Made by a program: the position numbers and the translations under genes. Below are positions 1 through 9,357 of a stretch of DNA of 36,645 bases, in pieces; the stretch's first letter is position 1; each line of letters begins with the position of its first letter. The stretch spans positions 1 to 36,645 of the forward strand of contig DGDY01000192.1 in NCBI GenBank assembly GCA_002385675.1. The letters run 5' to 3'. The notes below the pieces were generated by a model. It was not told the DNA's origin and searched no databases. It worked only from the letters and a program-made list of their open reading frames with translations. The DNA comes from Anaerolineales bacterium UBA3940 (GTDB taxonomy: Bacteria; Chloroflexota; Anaerolineae; Aggregatilineales; UBA3940).

Positions 1-662
1 TTCTCGCTGCCCCCGAGGGCCATCACCCCGCCCGTCACGACGCCAAGCTCGGCCAGCAGCCGCCGCAGCGCCGTCGCCTTCGACGCTCCCGCGGGCATGA
101 TCTCCAGCATCATGGGCACCGCCTGCACGAGCCTCGCGTGGCCGTCGATGCTTGCCGCCAGGTGCTCGCGCAGCGCGCCGATGCGCTCCTCCTCGCAGAA
201 CACCACCACCTTGTTGACCGGCTCGCGCCCGATAATCGACTCAAACGGCTCGATTGGCTCGGCGGCTGGCTCGTGGTAGCCCAGCAGCATGTCCTGGCAC
301 CACTGGCGCGGACGCCCCATAAAGATGCGGTTGCGGCTGTAGGCGATGACCGTGTGCCCCTCGTCCTCGGTGAGGTCGTATACCTGCCGCACGATGCCGG
401 GGTCGAGGGTGTGCTCAAAGCGGATGCTGCCATCGGCGTCGTACAGCAGCAAACCCTGCACGTATATCCCCGGTGTGTCAAGCCCTAGCTGCTCGATGAA
501 GCTCTCGGCGGAGGCGCGGGTCTTGCCCGTCGCCAGGATCACCGCGACACCCTGCTCGGCGGCGCGTCGCAGCGCGCGCCGGTTGCGTTCGCTCAACTCG
601 TGCTGGCTGTTCAGCAGCGTGCCATCTATATCCGTGACGATGGCCCTGATTGTCGGGTTCAT
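1..662 (-). CDS. HAD-superfamily Cof-type (class IIB) hydrolase, C-terminus outside the window
   Basis: Probably a phosphatase acting on small phosphorylated metabolites in the cytoplasm. About 220 codons are visible; the gene runs off the left edge. The N-terminus shows the catalytic DIDGT motif (residues 11-15, nucleophile D11), then the ATGKTR threonine motif, a cap region, and the ASKATALRRLL stretch whose lysine matches motif III of Cof proteins. The last visible residues read VMALGGSEN where the family normally has GDxxND, so the first metal-binding aspartate is a glycine here. The ATG at 662 has a GAGG about 12 bases upstream. The gene diverges from the aldo/keto reductase across 144 bp. 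Family is clear; substrate cannot be told. Confidence 0.88.
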   Translation of the reverse strand, partial: MNPTIRAIVTDIDGTLLNSQHELSERNRRALRRAAEQGVAVILATGKTRASAESFIEQLGLDTPGIYVQGLLLYDADGSIRFEHTLDPGIVRQVYDLTEDEGHTVIAYSRNRIFMGRPRQWCQDMLLGYHEPAAEPIEPFESIIGREPVNKVVVFCEEERIGALREHLAASIDGHARLVQAVPMMLEIMPAGASKATALRRLLAELGVVTGGVMALGGSE

Positions 663-806
663 GATAAGCTTACCTCATACGTGATACGTAGTTTGATTCC
701 GTCCAGCATCCCCACCATTATTCACATTGCAGGCAGATCTGACCAGCCCACGGTGAGGCACGGGCTGTTAGGCCTGAGAGGGCGGCAGATCGAGAAAGAG
801 GCAACC

Positions 807-1604
807 ATGAGCGAGCTACCGGGCAAGCAGAGCGCGGTCACGCTGGCGAACGGCGTGGTGATGCCGGCGGTTGGCCTGGGTACGTGGACGCTGCGCAGAG
901 AGCGCGGCGCGGAGTTGATCCGGGCTGCGCTTGACGCGGGCTACCGGCTGATCGACTCGGCGGCGATGTACGACAACGAGGACGTGGTCGGGCAGGCAGT
1001 GCGGGCGAGCGGCCTGGCACGTGAGGAGGTGTTCATCACGAGCAAGCTCGACAACTCCGACCACGGCTATGAGCGCGCGCTGCGCGCCGTCGACGAGAGC
1101 CTGCGGCGGCTCGGCATGGAGCAGATGGACCTATACCTGATCCACTGGCCGCAGCCGCGCAAGCAGGAAGAAACGTGGCGGGCGATGGAGGCGATCTACG
1201 CGGCGGGCAAGGCCCGCGCCATCGGCGTGAGCAACTTCGACGTGCGCGATCTTGAAGCCGTGCTCCGGAGCGGCGAGGTGAAGCCCGCCGTCAACCAGAT
1301 CGAGTTGCACCCGCGCATCTATGCCCGTGAGAAGCCCACCATCGACCTGTGCCAGCAGGAGGGCATTGTCGTCGAGGCGTACAGCCCGCTCGCGAAGGGC
1401 CGCTATCTCGACGACCCGCTCCTGCGTGAGATCGCCGGGCGGCACGGCGTCTCGACGGCGCAGGTGCTCATTCGCTGGGCCGTACAGCACGGCTTCGTCG
1501 CGATCCCGCGCTCCTCAAAGGTGGAGCGCATCCGCGCCAACCTGGACGTGTTCGGCTTTGAGCTGACAGACGAGGACATGGCCCGGCTCGACGCGATGGG
1601 GTGA
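807..1604 (+). CDS. Aldo/keto reductase (2,5-diketo-gluconate reductase-like)
   Basis: A 265-residue NADPH-dependent (beta/alpha)8-barrel carbonyl reductase. The catalytic tetrad is intact: D50 (RLIDSAAMY), Y55, K80 (ITSKLDN) and H113 (LIHWPQP). GVSNF at 140-144 and the NADP-binding region IPRSSKVERIRANLDVF at 233-249 are typical of the family, and the length is normal. The frame is open further upstream, but ATG 807 is chosen because the N-terminus then matches the family and GAAAGAG lies 6 bases before it. The gene is alone on its strand and converges on the hydrogenase operon. Substrate is unknown; likely a general aldehyde or ketone reductase. Confidence 0.9.
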   Translation: MSELPGKQSAVTLANGVVMPAVGLGTWTLRRERGAELIRAALDAGYRLIDSAAMYDNEDVVGQAVRASGLAREEVFITSKLDNSDHGYERALRAVDESLRRLGMEQMDLYLIHWPQPRKQEETWRAMEAIYAAGKARAIGVSNFDVRDLEAVLRSGEVKPAVNQIELHPRIYAREKPTIDLCQQEGIVVEAYSPLAKGRYLDDPLLREIAGRHGVSTAQVLIRWAVQHGFVAIPRSSKVERIRANLDVFGFELTDEDMARLDAMG

Positions 1605-1609
1605 GGCAT

Positions 1610-1748
1610 GTCCCCTCACCCCGGCGCGACACAATCGCATCACCCCTCTCCCACAAGGGGCGAGGGGCTGGATTCGACACCTGATACCCCTTCTCCCCTC
1701 GTGGGAGAAGGGTGCGGATCACCGCAGGTGATCTGCGGGATGAGGGGG
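1610..1748. repeat. Intergenic inverted-repeat element (related to the CCTCCCCC family)
   Basis: Lies between the convergent aldo/keto reductase and hydrogenase protease genes. Outer arms CCCCTCA (1612-1618) and TGAGGGG (1741-1747) enclose a perfect 10-bp hairpin CCCTTCTCCC/GGGAGAAGGG (1688-1712, loop ctcgt) and a second hairpin GATCACC/GGTGATC (1717-1733). There is no T-tract, so it is a dispersed palindromic element or a rho-independent-like stop without the usual tail. The resemblance to the elements at 10633 and 26698 is in architecture and composition. Confidence 0.6.
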
Positions 1749-1755
1749 TAACAAA

Positions 1756-2226
1756 CTACGCCGCGTGCTCGCGGGCCAGCCGCAGCGCCCGTTCGACAAG
1801 CTCTGGCAGGCTGGCCTCCCCCGCCTCGGAGAGCGGCGCGCCGGGCTCGAACGAGTCCGAGCGCACGGTCAGCAGGAAGGCGCGGGGTGTGGCGCCGTAG
1901 ATCGCCTCGGCGGCGGCCAGCAGCACGCCCGGCTCGACGTGGTGCTCCAGCGGGCCGGGCTTGCCGCGTGCCGGTTCAAGCTCTGTATAGTCAATCTGCC
2001 CTGGCGGGGAACCGGCGCGGGCGTCGAGAAAGATCACGACGCCCGCGTTTGCGATGTCTTCAGCAAGCTCAAGGGCAAGCTGGTGGCGGGCCATCACACG
2101 CACGCCCGCAGGCAGCTCCAGCCCCATGAGCCGTTCGGCGGCGAGCAGGCCCAGCCCGTCGTCGCCGCGCAGGGTATTGCCGTAGCCGATGATCAGCACG
2201 GCCCCGCCCTGCTCTGTCGCCGTCAC
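1756..2226 (-). CDS. hoxW: Hydrogenase maturation protease (M52/HycI-HoxW family)
   Basis: Endopeptidase that removes the C-terminal tail of the hydrogenase large subunit after nickel insertion. The 156-residue protein has the family signature GYGNTLRGDDGLG near the N-terminus; its aspartate, that of FLDARAG and the histidine of LEHHVEP match the nickel-sensing residues known in HybD. The start is GTG 2226, whose GTGA overlaps the hoxH stop codon, so translation is probably coupled. The frame extends further upstream inside hoxH, but that part is low-complexity antisense-like sequence without the protease fold. It is the last gene of hoxEFUYHW; its expected substrate is the HoxH encoded just upstream. 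Confidence 0.9.
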   Translation of the reverse strand: MTATEQGGAVLIIGYGNTLRGDDGLGLLAAERLMGLELPAGVRVMARHQLALELAEDIANAGVVIFLDARAGSPPGQIDYTELEPARGKPGPLEHHVEPGVLLAAAEAIYGATPRAFLLTVRSDSFEPGAPLSEAGEASLPELVERALRLAREHAA

Positions 2227-3650
2227 GACCGCTTGACTTCGTCCAGCACGGTGCCGTCCGGCCCGATCAGCTCGAACGCCAGCGCAAGCTGGTCCTGCGC
2301 GTGCGTGGAGCAGCTCAGGCACGGGTCGAAGGTGCGGATGACGGCTTCCACGCGGTTCAGCATGCCCTCGGTTAGGCGCGTGCCGTCCACGTACTGCTTG
2401 GCGACCTGCAGAACGCCCCGGTTCATCGCCAGGTTGTTGTGCGTGGTCGAGACGATCAGGTTGGACCACGTCAGGCGGCCCTGCCTGTCGGCCTTGTAGT
2501 GGTGGATGAGCGTACCGCGCGGCGCTTCGACCACACCGATGCCCTCCTCGGCGTTCGGGCCGGCCTGCGCCCGCACCCGCTCGTCGAGGATGTCCGGCTC
2601 GTTGAGAAGCTGCTCAATGCGCTCGGCGCAGTGCATCATCTCGATGAGCCGTGCATAGTGGTAGTGGAACGAGCTGAGAACCACGTTGCGGTTCAGTTCG
2701 CGGAACTCCGCCCACTCCGTCTCGGCTCTCGGCGTGCCGAGGGCGTCGGCGATGTTGAGGCGGGCCAGCGGCCCCACCCGGTAGATGCCATCCGGGTAGC
2801 CGTGCGGCTTGAAGTACGGGAACTTGAGGTACGTCCACGGCTCGACCGCCTCCCCGATGTAGGTGGGGTAGTCGTGTACGTCGAAGCCCTCGACGATCAT
2901 CTGCCCGCGTGCATCGACGACGCGCAGCCGCCCGTTGACCATCTCCATCAGGCCGTTCTCGGCGTCCACCATGCCCATGAACAGCGTCGGGAAGTTGGCA
3001 AAGGTGCGGATCTCGTCGCGATAGTCCTCAAGCGAGCGCTTGAAGGAGACGATGCCGCGCTCCAGGATCTCGTAGATGTGCGGAAGCTCCGCCAGGATGC
3101 GGTCACGCACCTCGGCAGAGAGCGGGCTGGCGACGCCGCCGGGCACGATCCACGTCTGGTGGATGCGCTTACCGGCCAGCCACTCGATGACCTGCTGCCC
3201 GAAGCGGCGCAGGGCGACGCCGTCCCGCGCGACGTCGGGATGAGACTGGAGCAGCCCGAACAGGCTGCGCTTGGCCGGGTCGGACTCCATGCCGAGCAGG
3301 AAGTCCGGCGCGGACAGGTAGTAGAAGCTCAGCGCGTGCGACTGCAGGATCGACGCGTAGTTGATGATCTTGCGCAGCTTGACGGCGGTATCCGGCACGC
3401 GCACGCCCATGATCTCGTCGCAGGCGAGCGCCGAGGCCAGCGAGTGGCTGATGGTGCAGATGCCGCAGATGCGGCCCATCAGGCCCGGCATCTCGTAGAA
3501 GGGGCGGCCCTCGCCGATCTTCTCGAAGCCGCGGTACTGCGTCACGTGGAAGCGTGCGTCCGCTACCTGCCCGTCCTCGTCAAGCTGGATGGTGATCTTG
3601 GAGTGACCCTCGATGCGGGTCACCGGGTCAATCGTGATGGTTCGGGTCAT
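2223..3650 (-). CDS. hoxH: NAD-linked bidirectional [NiFe]-hydrogenase large subunit
   Basis: Carries the Ni-Fe active site that interconverts H2 with protons and electrons. The 475-residue protein has the N-terminal motif RICGICTISH (ligands C62, C65) and the C-terminal motif DPCLSCSTH (C444, C447, H450). A 25-residue tail follows H450 and is the expected target of the adjacent protease. The length is normal for group 3d HoxH. ATG 3650 is preceded by a strong TAGGAGG. The gene lies 10 bp after hoxY in the hox operon. All four nickel ligands are present, so the enzyme looks functional. Confidence 0.96.
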   Translation of the reverse strand: MTRTITIDPVTRIEGHSKITIQLDEDGQVADARFHVTQYRGFEKIGEGRPFYEMPGLMGRICGICTISHSLASALACDEIMGVRVPDTAVKLRKIINYASILQSHALSFYYLSAPDFLLGMESDPAKRSLFGLLQSHPDVARDGVALRRFGQQVIEWLAGKRIHQTWIVPGGVASPLSAEVRDRILAELPHIYEILERGIVSFKRSLEDYRDEIRTFANFPTLFMGMVDAENGLMEMVNGRLRVVDARGQMIVEGFDVHDYPTYIGEAVEPWTYLKFPYFKPHGYPDGIYRVGPLARLNIADALGTPRAETEWAEFRELNRNVVLSSFHYHYARLIEMMHCAERIEQLLNEPDILDERVRAQAGPNAEEGIGVVEAPRGTLIHHYKADRQGRLTWSNLIVSTTHNNLAMNRGVLQVAKQYVDGTRLTEGMLNRVEAVIRTFDPCLSCSTHAQDQLALAFELIGPDGTVLDEVKRS

Positions 3651-3660
3651 GTCGATCCTC

Positions 3661-4197
3661 CTAGGCCCCCGGGTGCGTGATCCCGGTCAGCGACGGGATG
3701 CGCCCGGCCACAAGCTCGGTGAGCAGGTAGTAGATGGTGTCCGCTGAGGGCGGGCACCCCTGCACGAACACGTCCACATCCACCACCTCGTGGATCGGAC
3801 GTACCCACGGCAGCAGCGCGGGGATGTTCTCGTCCTGCGGGATCTGCGGGTTGACGTCCGCCGTGTCGACGTAAGCGTGCTCGAGCACCTTCTGCGTCTT
3901 GAACGGGTTGCGCAGCGAGGGCACGTTCCCCGCGACCGCGCAGTCGCCCAGGGCGACGAGTATCGACGTGCGCTCGCGGATCATCTTGATCTTGTGCTCG
4001 TCCTCGGTGGTGCTGATCGCACCTTCCACCAGCGCTACATCGACGTGCTCGGGGTAGTCCTTGCGATCGACGAGCGGGCTGTACACGATTTCAACATGCT
4101 CGGCTATGTCAATCAGGCGCTCATCGATGTCGAGCAGCGACATATGGCAGCCCGAGCAGCCGTCCAGCCAGATCGTTGCAACTGTTACCTTGCTCAT
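3661..4197 (-). CDS. hoxY: [NiFe]-hydrogenase small subunit
   Basis: The 178-residue small subunit carries the proximal [4Fe-4S] cluster that passes electrons from HoxH to the diaphorase. The ligand cysteines are visible: C14 and C17 (DGCSGC), the cysteine of ALGDCAV, and that of VQGCPPS. The short form, lacking the medial and distal clusters of uptake hydrogenases, is typical of group 3 enzymes. There is no twin-arginine signal, so the complex is cytoplasmic. The ATG overlaps the hoxU stop codon (ATGA), a sign of translational coupling. Confidence 0.95.
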   Translation of the reverse strand: MSKVTVATIWLDGCSGCHMSLLDIDERLIDIAEHVEIVYSPLVDRKDYPEHVDVALVEGAISTTEDEHKIKMIRERTSILVALGDCAVAGNVPSLRNPFKTQKVLEHAYVDTADVNPQIPQDENIPALLPWVRPIHEVVDVDVFVQGCPPSADTIYYLLTELVAGRIPSLTGITHPGA

Positions 4198-4925
4198 CGG
4201 CGTGCCTCTCTCATCTTCGTCAGGTAGTGCAGGAAGTCCTGCCGCTTACGTACGTCACCAGCCGGGCGGCCCTTCTCGACCAGTGCGCCGGTCGGGCAGA
4301 CGTTGACGCACTTGCCGCAGCTTGTGCAGGTCTCGGATTCACCCCACGGCTTTGCCAGGTCGGAAATGCAGTGCGAGTTGATGCCCCGGCCCTGAATGTC
4401 CCAGGTGTGCGCGCCTTCGACCTCGGCGCACACGCGCACGCACCGGGTGCAGAGGATGCAGCGGTTCTGGTCGTTGACGAACCGCTCGTGCGTCATATCC
4501 ACCACACGCGGGATGTGCAGGTTCGGGTAGCGGATGTGGTCAACGCCAAGCTCCTGCGCCAGCGACTGAAGCTCGCAGTTGCCGTTCGCCACGCACACCG
4601 CGCACACGTGGTTGCCTTCGGAAAAGACCAGCTCGACGATCTGGCGGCGGTAATTCTGCAGCCGCTCCGAGTTGGTCGTGACCTCCATGCCCTCTTCGGG
4701 GTAGGTCACACAGGCCGGGACGAGCCGGTTCCAGCCCTTCACCTCGACGAGGCACAGGCGGCAGGCTCCCGGCGCTGTGAGCCCTTCCATCTGGCACAGC
4801 GTCGGCAGCGGGATGCCATTTTCGCGGCACAGGTCGAGGATGGTTTCATCCTCGTGCGCGCCGATGTCGCGCCCGTCAATCTTGAGCGTTTTGATAACGC
4901 CGCGTGTCTGTCTGCGTATCGCCAT
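4194..4925 (-). CDS. hoxU: Hydrogenase diaphorase subunit, NuoG-like ferredoxin domain
   Basis: Electron-relay subunit linking HoxY to HoxF. The 243-residue product has an N-terminal [2Fe-2S] domain (cysteines in TLCQMEGLTAPGACRLC), the NuoG-like His/Cys region HVCAVCVANGNC, and two [4Fe-4S] motifs CILCTRCVRVC and CTSCGKCVNVCP. ATG 4925 (MAIRR) is chosen because AGGAGG sits about 8 bases upstream and it follows the hoxF stop by 4 bp; an in-frame start eight codons earlier lies inside hoxF. It belongs to the hoxEFU NAD-reducing module and resembles the N-terminal part of complex I NuoG. Confidence 0.95.
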   Translation of the reverse strand: MAIRRQTRGVIKTLKIDGRDIGAHEDETILDLCRENGIPLPTLCQMEGLTAPGACRLCLVEVKGWNRLVPACVTYPEEGMEVTTNSERLQNYRRQIVELVFSEGNHVCAVCVANGNCELQSLAQELGVDHIRYPNLHIPRVVDMTHERFVNDQNRCILCTRCVRVCAEVEGAHTWDIQGRGINSHCISDLAKPWGESETCTSCGKCVNVCPTGALVEKGRPAGDVRKRQDFLHYLTKMREARR

Positions 4926-4929
4926 CGCC

Positions 4930-6559
<1,630 letters not shown>

Positions 6560-6573
<14 letters not shown>

Positions 6574-7066
6574 GTACTGTCACCTCTTCTATGCGCTGCT
6601 GGAGGCTCTCGACCGTCACGTTGCCGATGACCTCACCGTCGAGGGTGGCGGCGGGCGCCAGACCGCACGCGCCCAGGCAGCGAACCGTCAGCAGAGAAAG
6701 TTCGCCGTCCTCGGTCGTCTCGCCGGGCTTAATGCCGTAGGTCTTCTCGATGTTCGCGAGGACCTGGTCTGCTCCCTTGATGTAGCAAGCCGTGCCGGTG
6801 CAGACGGAGCAGCAGTGTTTGCCCTGAGGCTTGAGCTGGAAGTAATGGTAGAACGTTGCGACACCGTACACCTCGGCTGGCGATACCGACAGCATATCGG
6901 AAACGTACAGCAGCGCCGGCTCGTCCAGGTAGCCGAAGGTGCTCTGGATGGAGTGCAGAGTCTCAATCAGGGCGTCCGGGCGGTTGCCGTTCCGCCGCAT
7001 TGTCGCCTCGACGATTCTCCAGCGTTTATCGTCTGTAGGTGGCGCAGGGTTGTTAGAAATCGACAT
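6560..7066 (-). CDS. hoxE: Hydrogenase diaphorase subunit, NuoE-like [2Fe-2S] protein
   Basis: First gene of the hox operon. The 168-residue product is a NuoE-type thioredoxin-fold [2Fe-2S] protein with likely ligands C89, C94, C130 and C134 (SVCTGTAC and VRCLGAC). HoxE is the fifth subunit of the pentameric cyanobacterial-type Hox enzyme. ATG 7066 (MSISNN) is chosen because GAGGTTGAG lies directly upstream; an in-frame ATG at 7093 has no ribosome site. The 267-bp region upstream, shared with the divergent oxidoreductase, holds a CRP-type palindrome and presumably the operon promoter. No hyp accessory genes are in the window. Confidence 0.95.
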
Positions 7067-7184
7067 CTCAACCTCTATGCGAATAGGGAACACAAATTAG
7101 GTCCAGTTCTTCCAGCCTTACTATAACTGGGCTCTAGCTAGTCCCAAGTGTCAATTCACATGATGCGGCGTGACAATACTCACA

Positions 7185-7206
7185 TATTGTGAAATGCATC
7201 ACAATA
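7185..7206. promoter_or_regulatory. CRP-type palindromic operator upstream of hoxE
   Basis: TATTGTGA and TCACAATA form perfect 8-bp arms around a 6-bp spacer, the classical TGTGA-N6-TCACA layout of CRP/FNR-superfamily sites. It lies about 120 bp before hoxE and about 130 bp before the divergent oxidoreductase. A possible hox -10, TATAGT on the minus strand at 7125-7120, would put the centre near -82. An overlapping TCACA-N3-TGTGA at 7180-7192 extends the symmetry. Which regulator binds is unknown. Confidence 0.6.
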
Positions 7207-7244
7207 GTTGTTTGGGGCTCCAAATTGCCCTGCAACAGGCGCGG

Positions 7245-7274
7245 TTGTCAGGCTCACAGCCCGCATGCTACGAT
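7245..7274 (+). promoter_or_regulatory. Sigma-70-type promoter of the Gfo/Idh/MocA gene
   Basis: TTGTCA (7245-7250), an 18-bp spacer and TACGAT (7269-7274). The expected start near 7281 gives a short leader to ATG 7334. The same -10 hexamer, TACGAT, appears in the promoter proposed at 10806-10834. Confidence 0.5.
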
Positions 7275-7333
7275 CAAACGGCTAGATTTCCGGCTCCGCT
7301 TATGAGCCGCTCACAGCAAGGAGCAAACCAGGC

Positions 7334-8467
7334 ATGAAGCAGTATCGCATCGGCATGATTGGCTATGGCGCCATCGGGCGGGCGCACCTGCTCGGCTTTC
7401 ACGGCATCCCCTATTACTATGGCCTGCCTGCCGATACCGTGCGCGTGGTCGGCGTGGCAACCAGCCGCGCGGAAACCGCGCAGGCGGCGGCGCGGGAGAT
7501 CGGCTGCGAGTTCTGGACGGACGACTATCACGAACTGATCGCGCGGGACGACATCGACGTCGTCGCTATCGCCACGCCCAACAACGTGCGTGTGGACGTT
7601 GTGCTGGAAGCCGCCGCCGCCGGGAAGCACATTTTCTGCGAGAAGCCGCTGGCGCGGACGGTTACCGAGGCGCGGCGCATGGTCGAGGCGGTCGAGGCGG
7701 CAGGCGTGACGGCGCAGGTGAACTTCAACTTCCGCTTCTACCCGGCGGTACAGCGCGCGCGCCGCCTTGTGGAGGAGGGGTTCCTCGGGCAGGTCAGCAC
7801 GTACCGGGGGACGTTCTACCGCTCCAGCTACATCGACCCGCAGAAGCCCCTCTCGTGGAAGCTCCAGCACGAGCAGTCCGGTGGCGGGGCGCTCTACGAC
7901 CTCGGCTCGCACACGCTCGACATGGCGACCTTCCTGCTGGGCGAGGTCGAGGCGGTCTTTGCAGTGACGGAGACGTTCATCCGCGAGCGGCCCGTGCGCA
8001 AGGGCGCGGCGGAAACCGGCGTGGTGGATGTGGACGACGTGGCGCTGCTGGAACTGCGCATGGCGAGCGGCGCGCTCGGCTCGATCCAGACGACGCGCCT
8101 GGCGACCGGCGTCACGAACGAGCTATCGCTTGAGATTTTCGGGGAGCGAGGGGCGCTGCGCTTCGACTCGCACGATCCAAGCTGGCTGTGGGCCTACAGC
8201 CGCGACGAGGCAGGCTCGCCCGTCGAGGGTTTCCACCGGGTGCAGACGGGCGGTGGTTTCGCCGGGCAGCTTGCGCCGGACGCGACGATGCCCCCCGGCA
8301 TTGTGGAGACATTCGCGGCAAGCCAGTACGCGTTCCTCAGGGCCATCGAGGAGGGGCGCGAGCCGACGCCCAGCTTCAGAGAGGCGCTGCACGTGCAGGC
8401 CATCATGCAGGCGGCGCAGCAGTCCGCCGCCGAGGGTCGCTGGGTGCGCGTTGACGAGGTGGGGTAG
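7334..8467 (+). CDS. Gfo/Idh/MocA family oxidoreductase
   Basis: A 377-residue NAD(P)-dependent sugar or cyclitol dehydrogenase-type enzyme. The N-terminal Rossmann fold starts MIGYGAIGRAH (8-18); the family signature FCEKPLA is at 101-107 with catalytic K104. The C-terminal beta-sheet domain contains GGGALYDLGSHTLD, whose aspartate and histidine match the usual catalytic region. AAGGAG lies about 10 bases before the ATG. It diverges from hoxE but its chemistry suggests no link to hydrogenase. The nearest families handle inositol or sugar derivatives; the substrate cannot be assigned. Confidence 0.9.
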   Translation: MKQYRIGMIGYGAIGRAHLLGFHGIPYYYGLPADTVRVVGVATSRAETAQAAAREIGCEFWTDDYHELIARDDIDVVAIATPNNVRVDVVLEAAAAGKHIFCEKPLARTVTEARRMVEAVEAAGVTAQVNFNFRFYPAVQRARRLVEEGFLGQVSTYRGTFYRSSYIDPQKPLSWKLQHEQSGGGALYDLGSHTLDMATFLLGEVEAVFAVTETFIRERPVRKGAAETGVVDVDDVALLELRMASGALGSIQTTRLATGVTNELSLEIFGERGALRFDSHDPSWLWAYSRDEAGSPVEGFHRVQTGGGFAGQLAPDATMPPGIVETFAASQYAFLRAIEEGREPTPSFREALHVQAIMQAAQQSAAEGRWVRVDEVG

Positions 8468-8469
8468 CA

Positions 8470-8488
8470 CCGCGAATAAACTTCGCGG
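8470..8488 (+). terminator. Hairpin just after the oxidoreductase stop
   Basis: CCGCGAA, loop taaac, TTCGCGG: a perfect 7-bp stem starting 3 bases after the stop codon. No T-tract follows, so termination is only likely. A second small hairpin, CGCTGC-aga-GCAGCG, lies near 8513-8528. Confidence 0.4.
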
Positions 8489-8540
8489 CTCCTGTGTGAT
8501 GGTCACGTAGGGGCGCTGCAGAGCAGCGTCAGAGGGGGTC

Positions 8541-8600
8541 GTAGGGGCGGGTGTGATGCGTGATGCTCCGCATCGACTGCATCATTAGACCCGCCCCTAC
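8541..8600. repeat. 60-bp palindromic repeat, family A copy 1
   Basis: Bounded by GTAGGGGCGGGT and its complement ACCCGCCCCTAC, with the semi-palindromic core TGATGCTCCGCATCGACTGC between. Related copies are at 19906, 32622 and 36609; this one is in the opposite orientation to the 32622 copy. It lies between two convergent genes, and its last bases encode the stop codon of the CGNR gene. Confidence 0.85.
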
Positions 8601-9232
8601 TGATCTTCCCCAGCCTGTTTGATCCGGGCGTAGAAGCGGCGGGCTTTGGCGCGGTTGGCGCAGCCTGGCCCGCACCAGCGGCGGCTGTGGTTCTTGCTGA
8701 CGTCAAAGAACAGCCAGCCGCAGCCATCCTCGTCTGCGCACTGGCCCACTCGCGACAGATCATCCGACGTGAGCAGCTCCGCCGCCGAGCGCGCAACGGG
8801 CCACAGCATTCCCGTAAGCGAGCCGCGAGGCACATCCCACCACCAGCGGAACTCATCACCGGCACGCGCCACGCGCAGGTAGACCATCCCTCGCGCCAGC
8901 GCCTCGTTCACCGTGTCGAGGTCGGCGGGCGCGGGGTCGGCGCCTGCCGCCACCGCTGCAAATACCCGGTAGATGGCCTCACGCAGGGCGCGCGCGGCGT
9001 GCAGTGCGGCCTGCGCCTCCTCCGGACGCTGCGCCGCCTCGGTGAGCAGTCGGTCGGCTGCCTTATCCTCGACGAGCCGCACGCTGCGCGCCCAGGCGAC
9101 AAGGTCGGCGTAGGTGTTGAGCTTTTCCTGCGGCCTGGCGCTGGCGTGCCAGCTCACAGTGTTGGCGAAGTCGAGGCAGAGCCACCCTTCTTCCAGTTGT
9201 AAGGGCTGCCCTTGCATCCCGCGCTCGTGCAT
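8597..9232 (-). CDS. ABATE-domain / CGNR zinc-finger protein, putative transcription regulator
   Basis: The 211-residue protein has an N-terminal stress-associated ABATE-like domain (GWLCLDFANTVSWH, about 16-155) and a C-terminal CGNR-type zinc finger with C165, C171, C187 and C191 (CADEDGC, then RRWCGPGCANRAKARRFYAR). The signature reads CANR rather than CGNR. Proteins of this family are thought to bind DNA, but targets are rarely known. ATG 9232 is chosen over an in-frame ATG at 9256 because AGGAGA sits 6 bases upstream. The stop codon TAG lies inside the palindromic repeat at 8541-8600. It diverges from a small gene and an exporter, so it may regulate them. Confidence 0.85.
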   Translation of the reverse strand: MHERGMQGQPLQLEEGWLCLDFANTVSWHASARPQEKLNTYADLVAWARSVRLVEDKAADRLLTEAAQRPEEAQAALHAARALREAIYRVFAAVAAGADPAPADLDTVNEALARGMVYLRVARAGDEFRWWWDVPRGSLTGMLWPVARSAAELLTSDDLSRVGQCADEDGCGWLFFDVSKNHSRRWCGPGCANRAKARRFYARIKQAGEDQ

Positions 9233-9263
9233 AGGGTTCTCCTGTATAACCACCAAAAACCTC

Positions 9264-9292
9264 TTGACAGGTTATAAAACCTGTTGTATGCT
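9264..9292 (+). promoter_or_regulatory. Promoter with overlapping palindromic operator
   Basis: TTGACA (9264-9269), 17-bp spacer and TATGCT (9287-9292) face the small gene and exporter. The palindrome ACAGGTT-ataa-AACCTGT (9267-9284) covers the -35 end and spacer, so a bound protein would block polymerase. Another CAGGTT half-site is at 9321-9326. It lies 35 bp upstream of the CGNR gene start on the other strand, which suggests control by that protein. Confidence 0.6.
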
Positions 9293-9357
9293 GATATCAT
9301 AACTGTCAAAGTAATGATAGCAGGTTAGAGTTGTGTGGTCAACAAGGAGCGGATGGA

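Noticed and set aside
600..806. A longer N-terminus for the aldo/keto reductase
   Set aside because: The upstream residues run into the divergent HAD gene and match nothing in the family; ATG 807 has the ribosome site.
2439..3680. A 413-codon open frame antisense to hoxH
   Set aside because: HoxH on the other strand has all four nickel ligands; the antisense translation has no recognisable domain.
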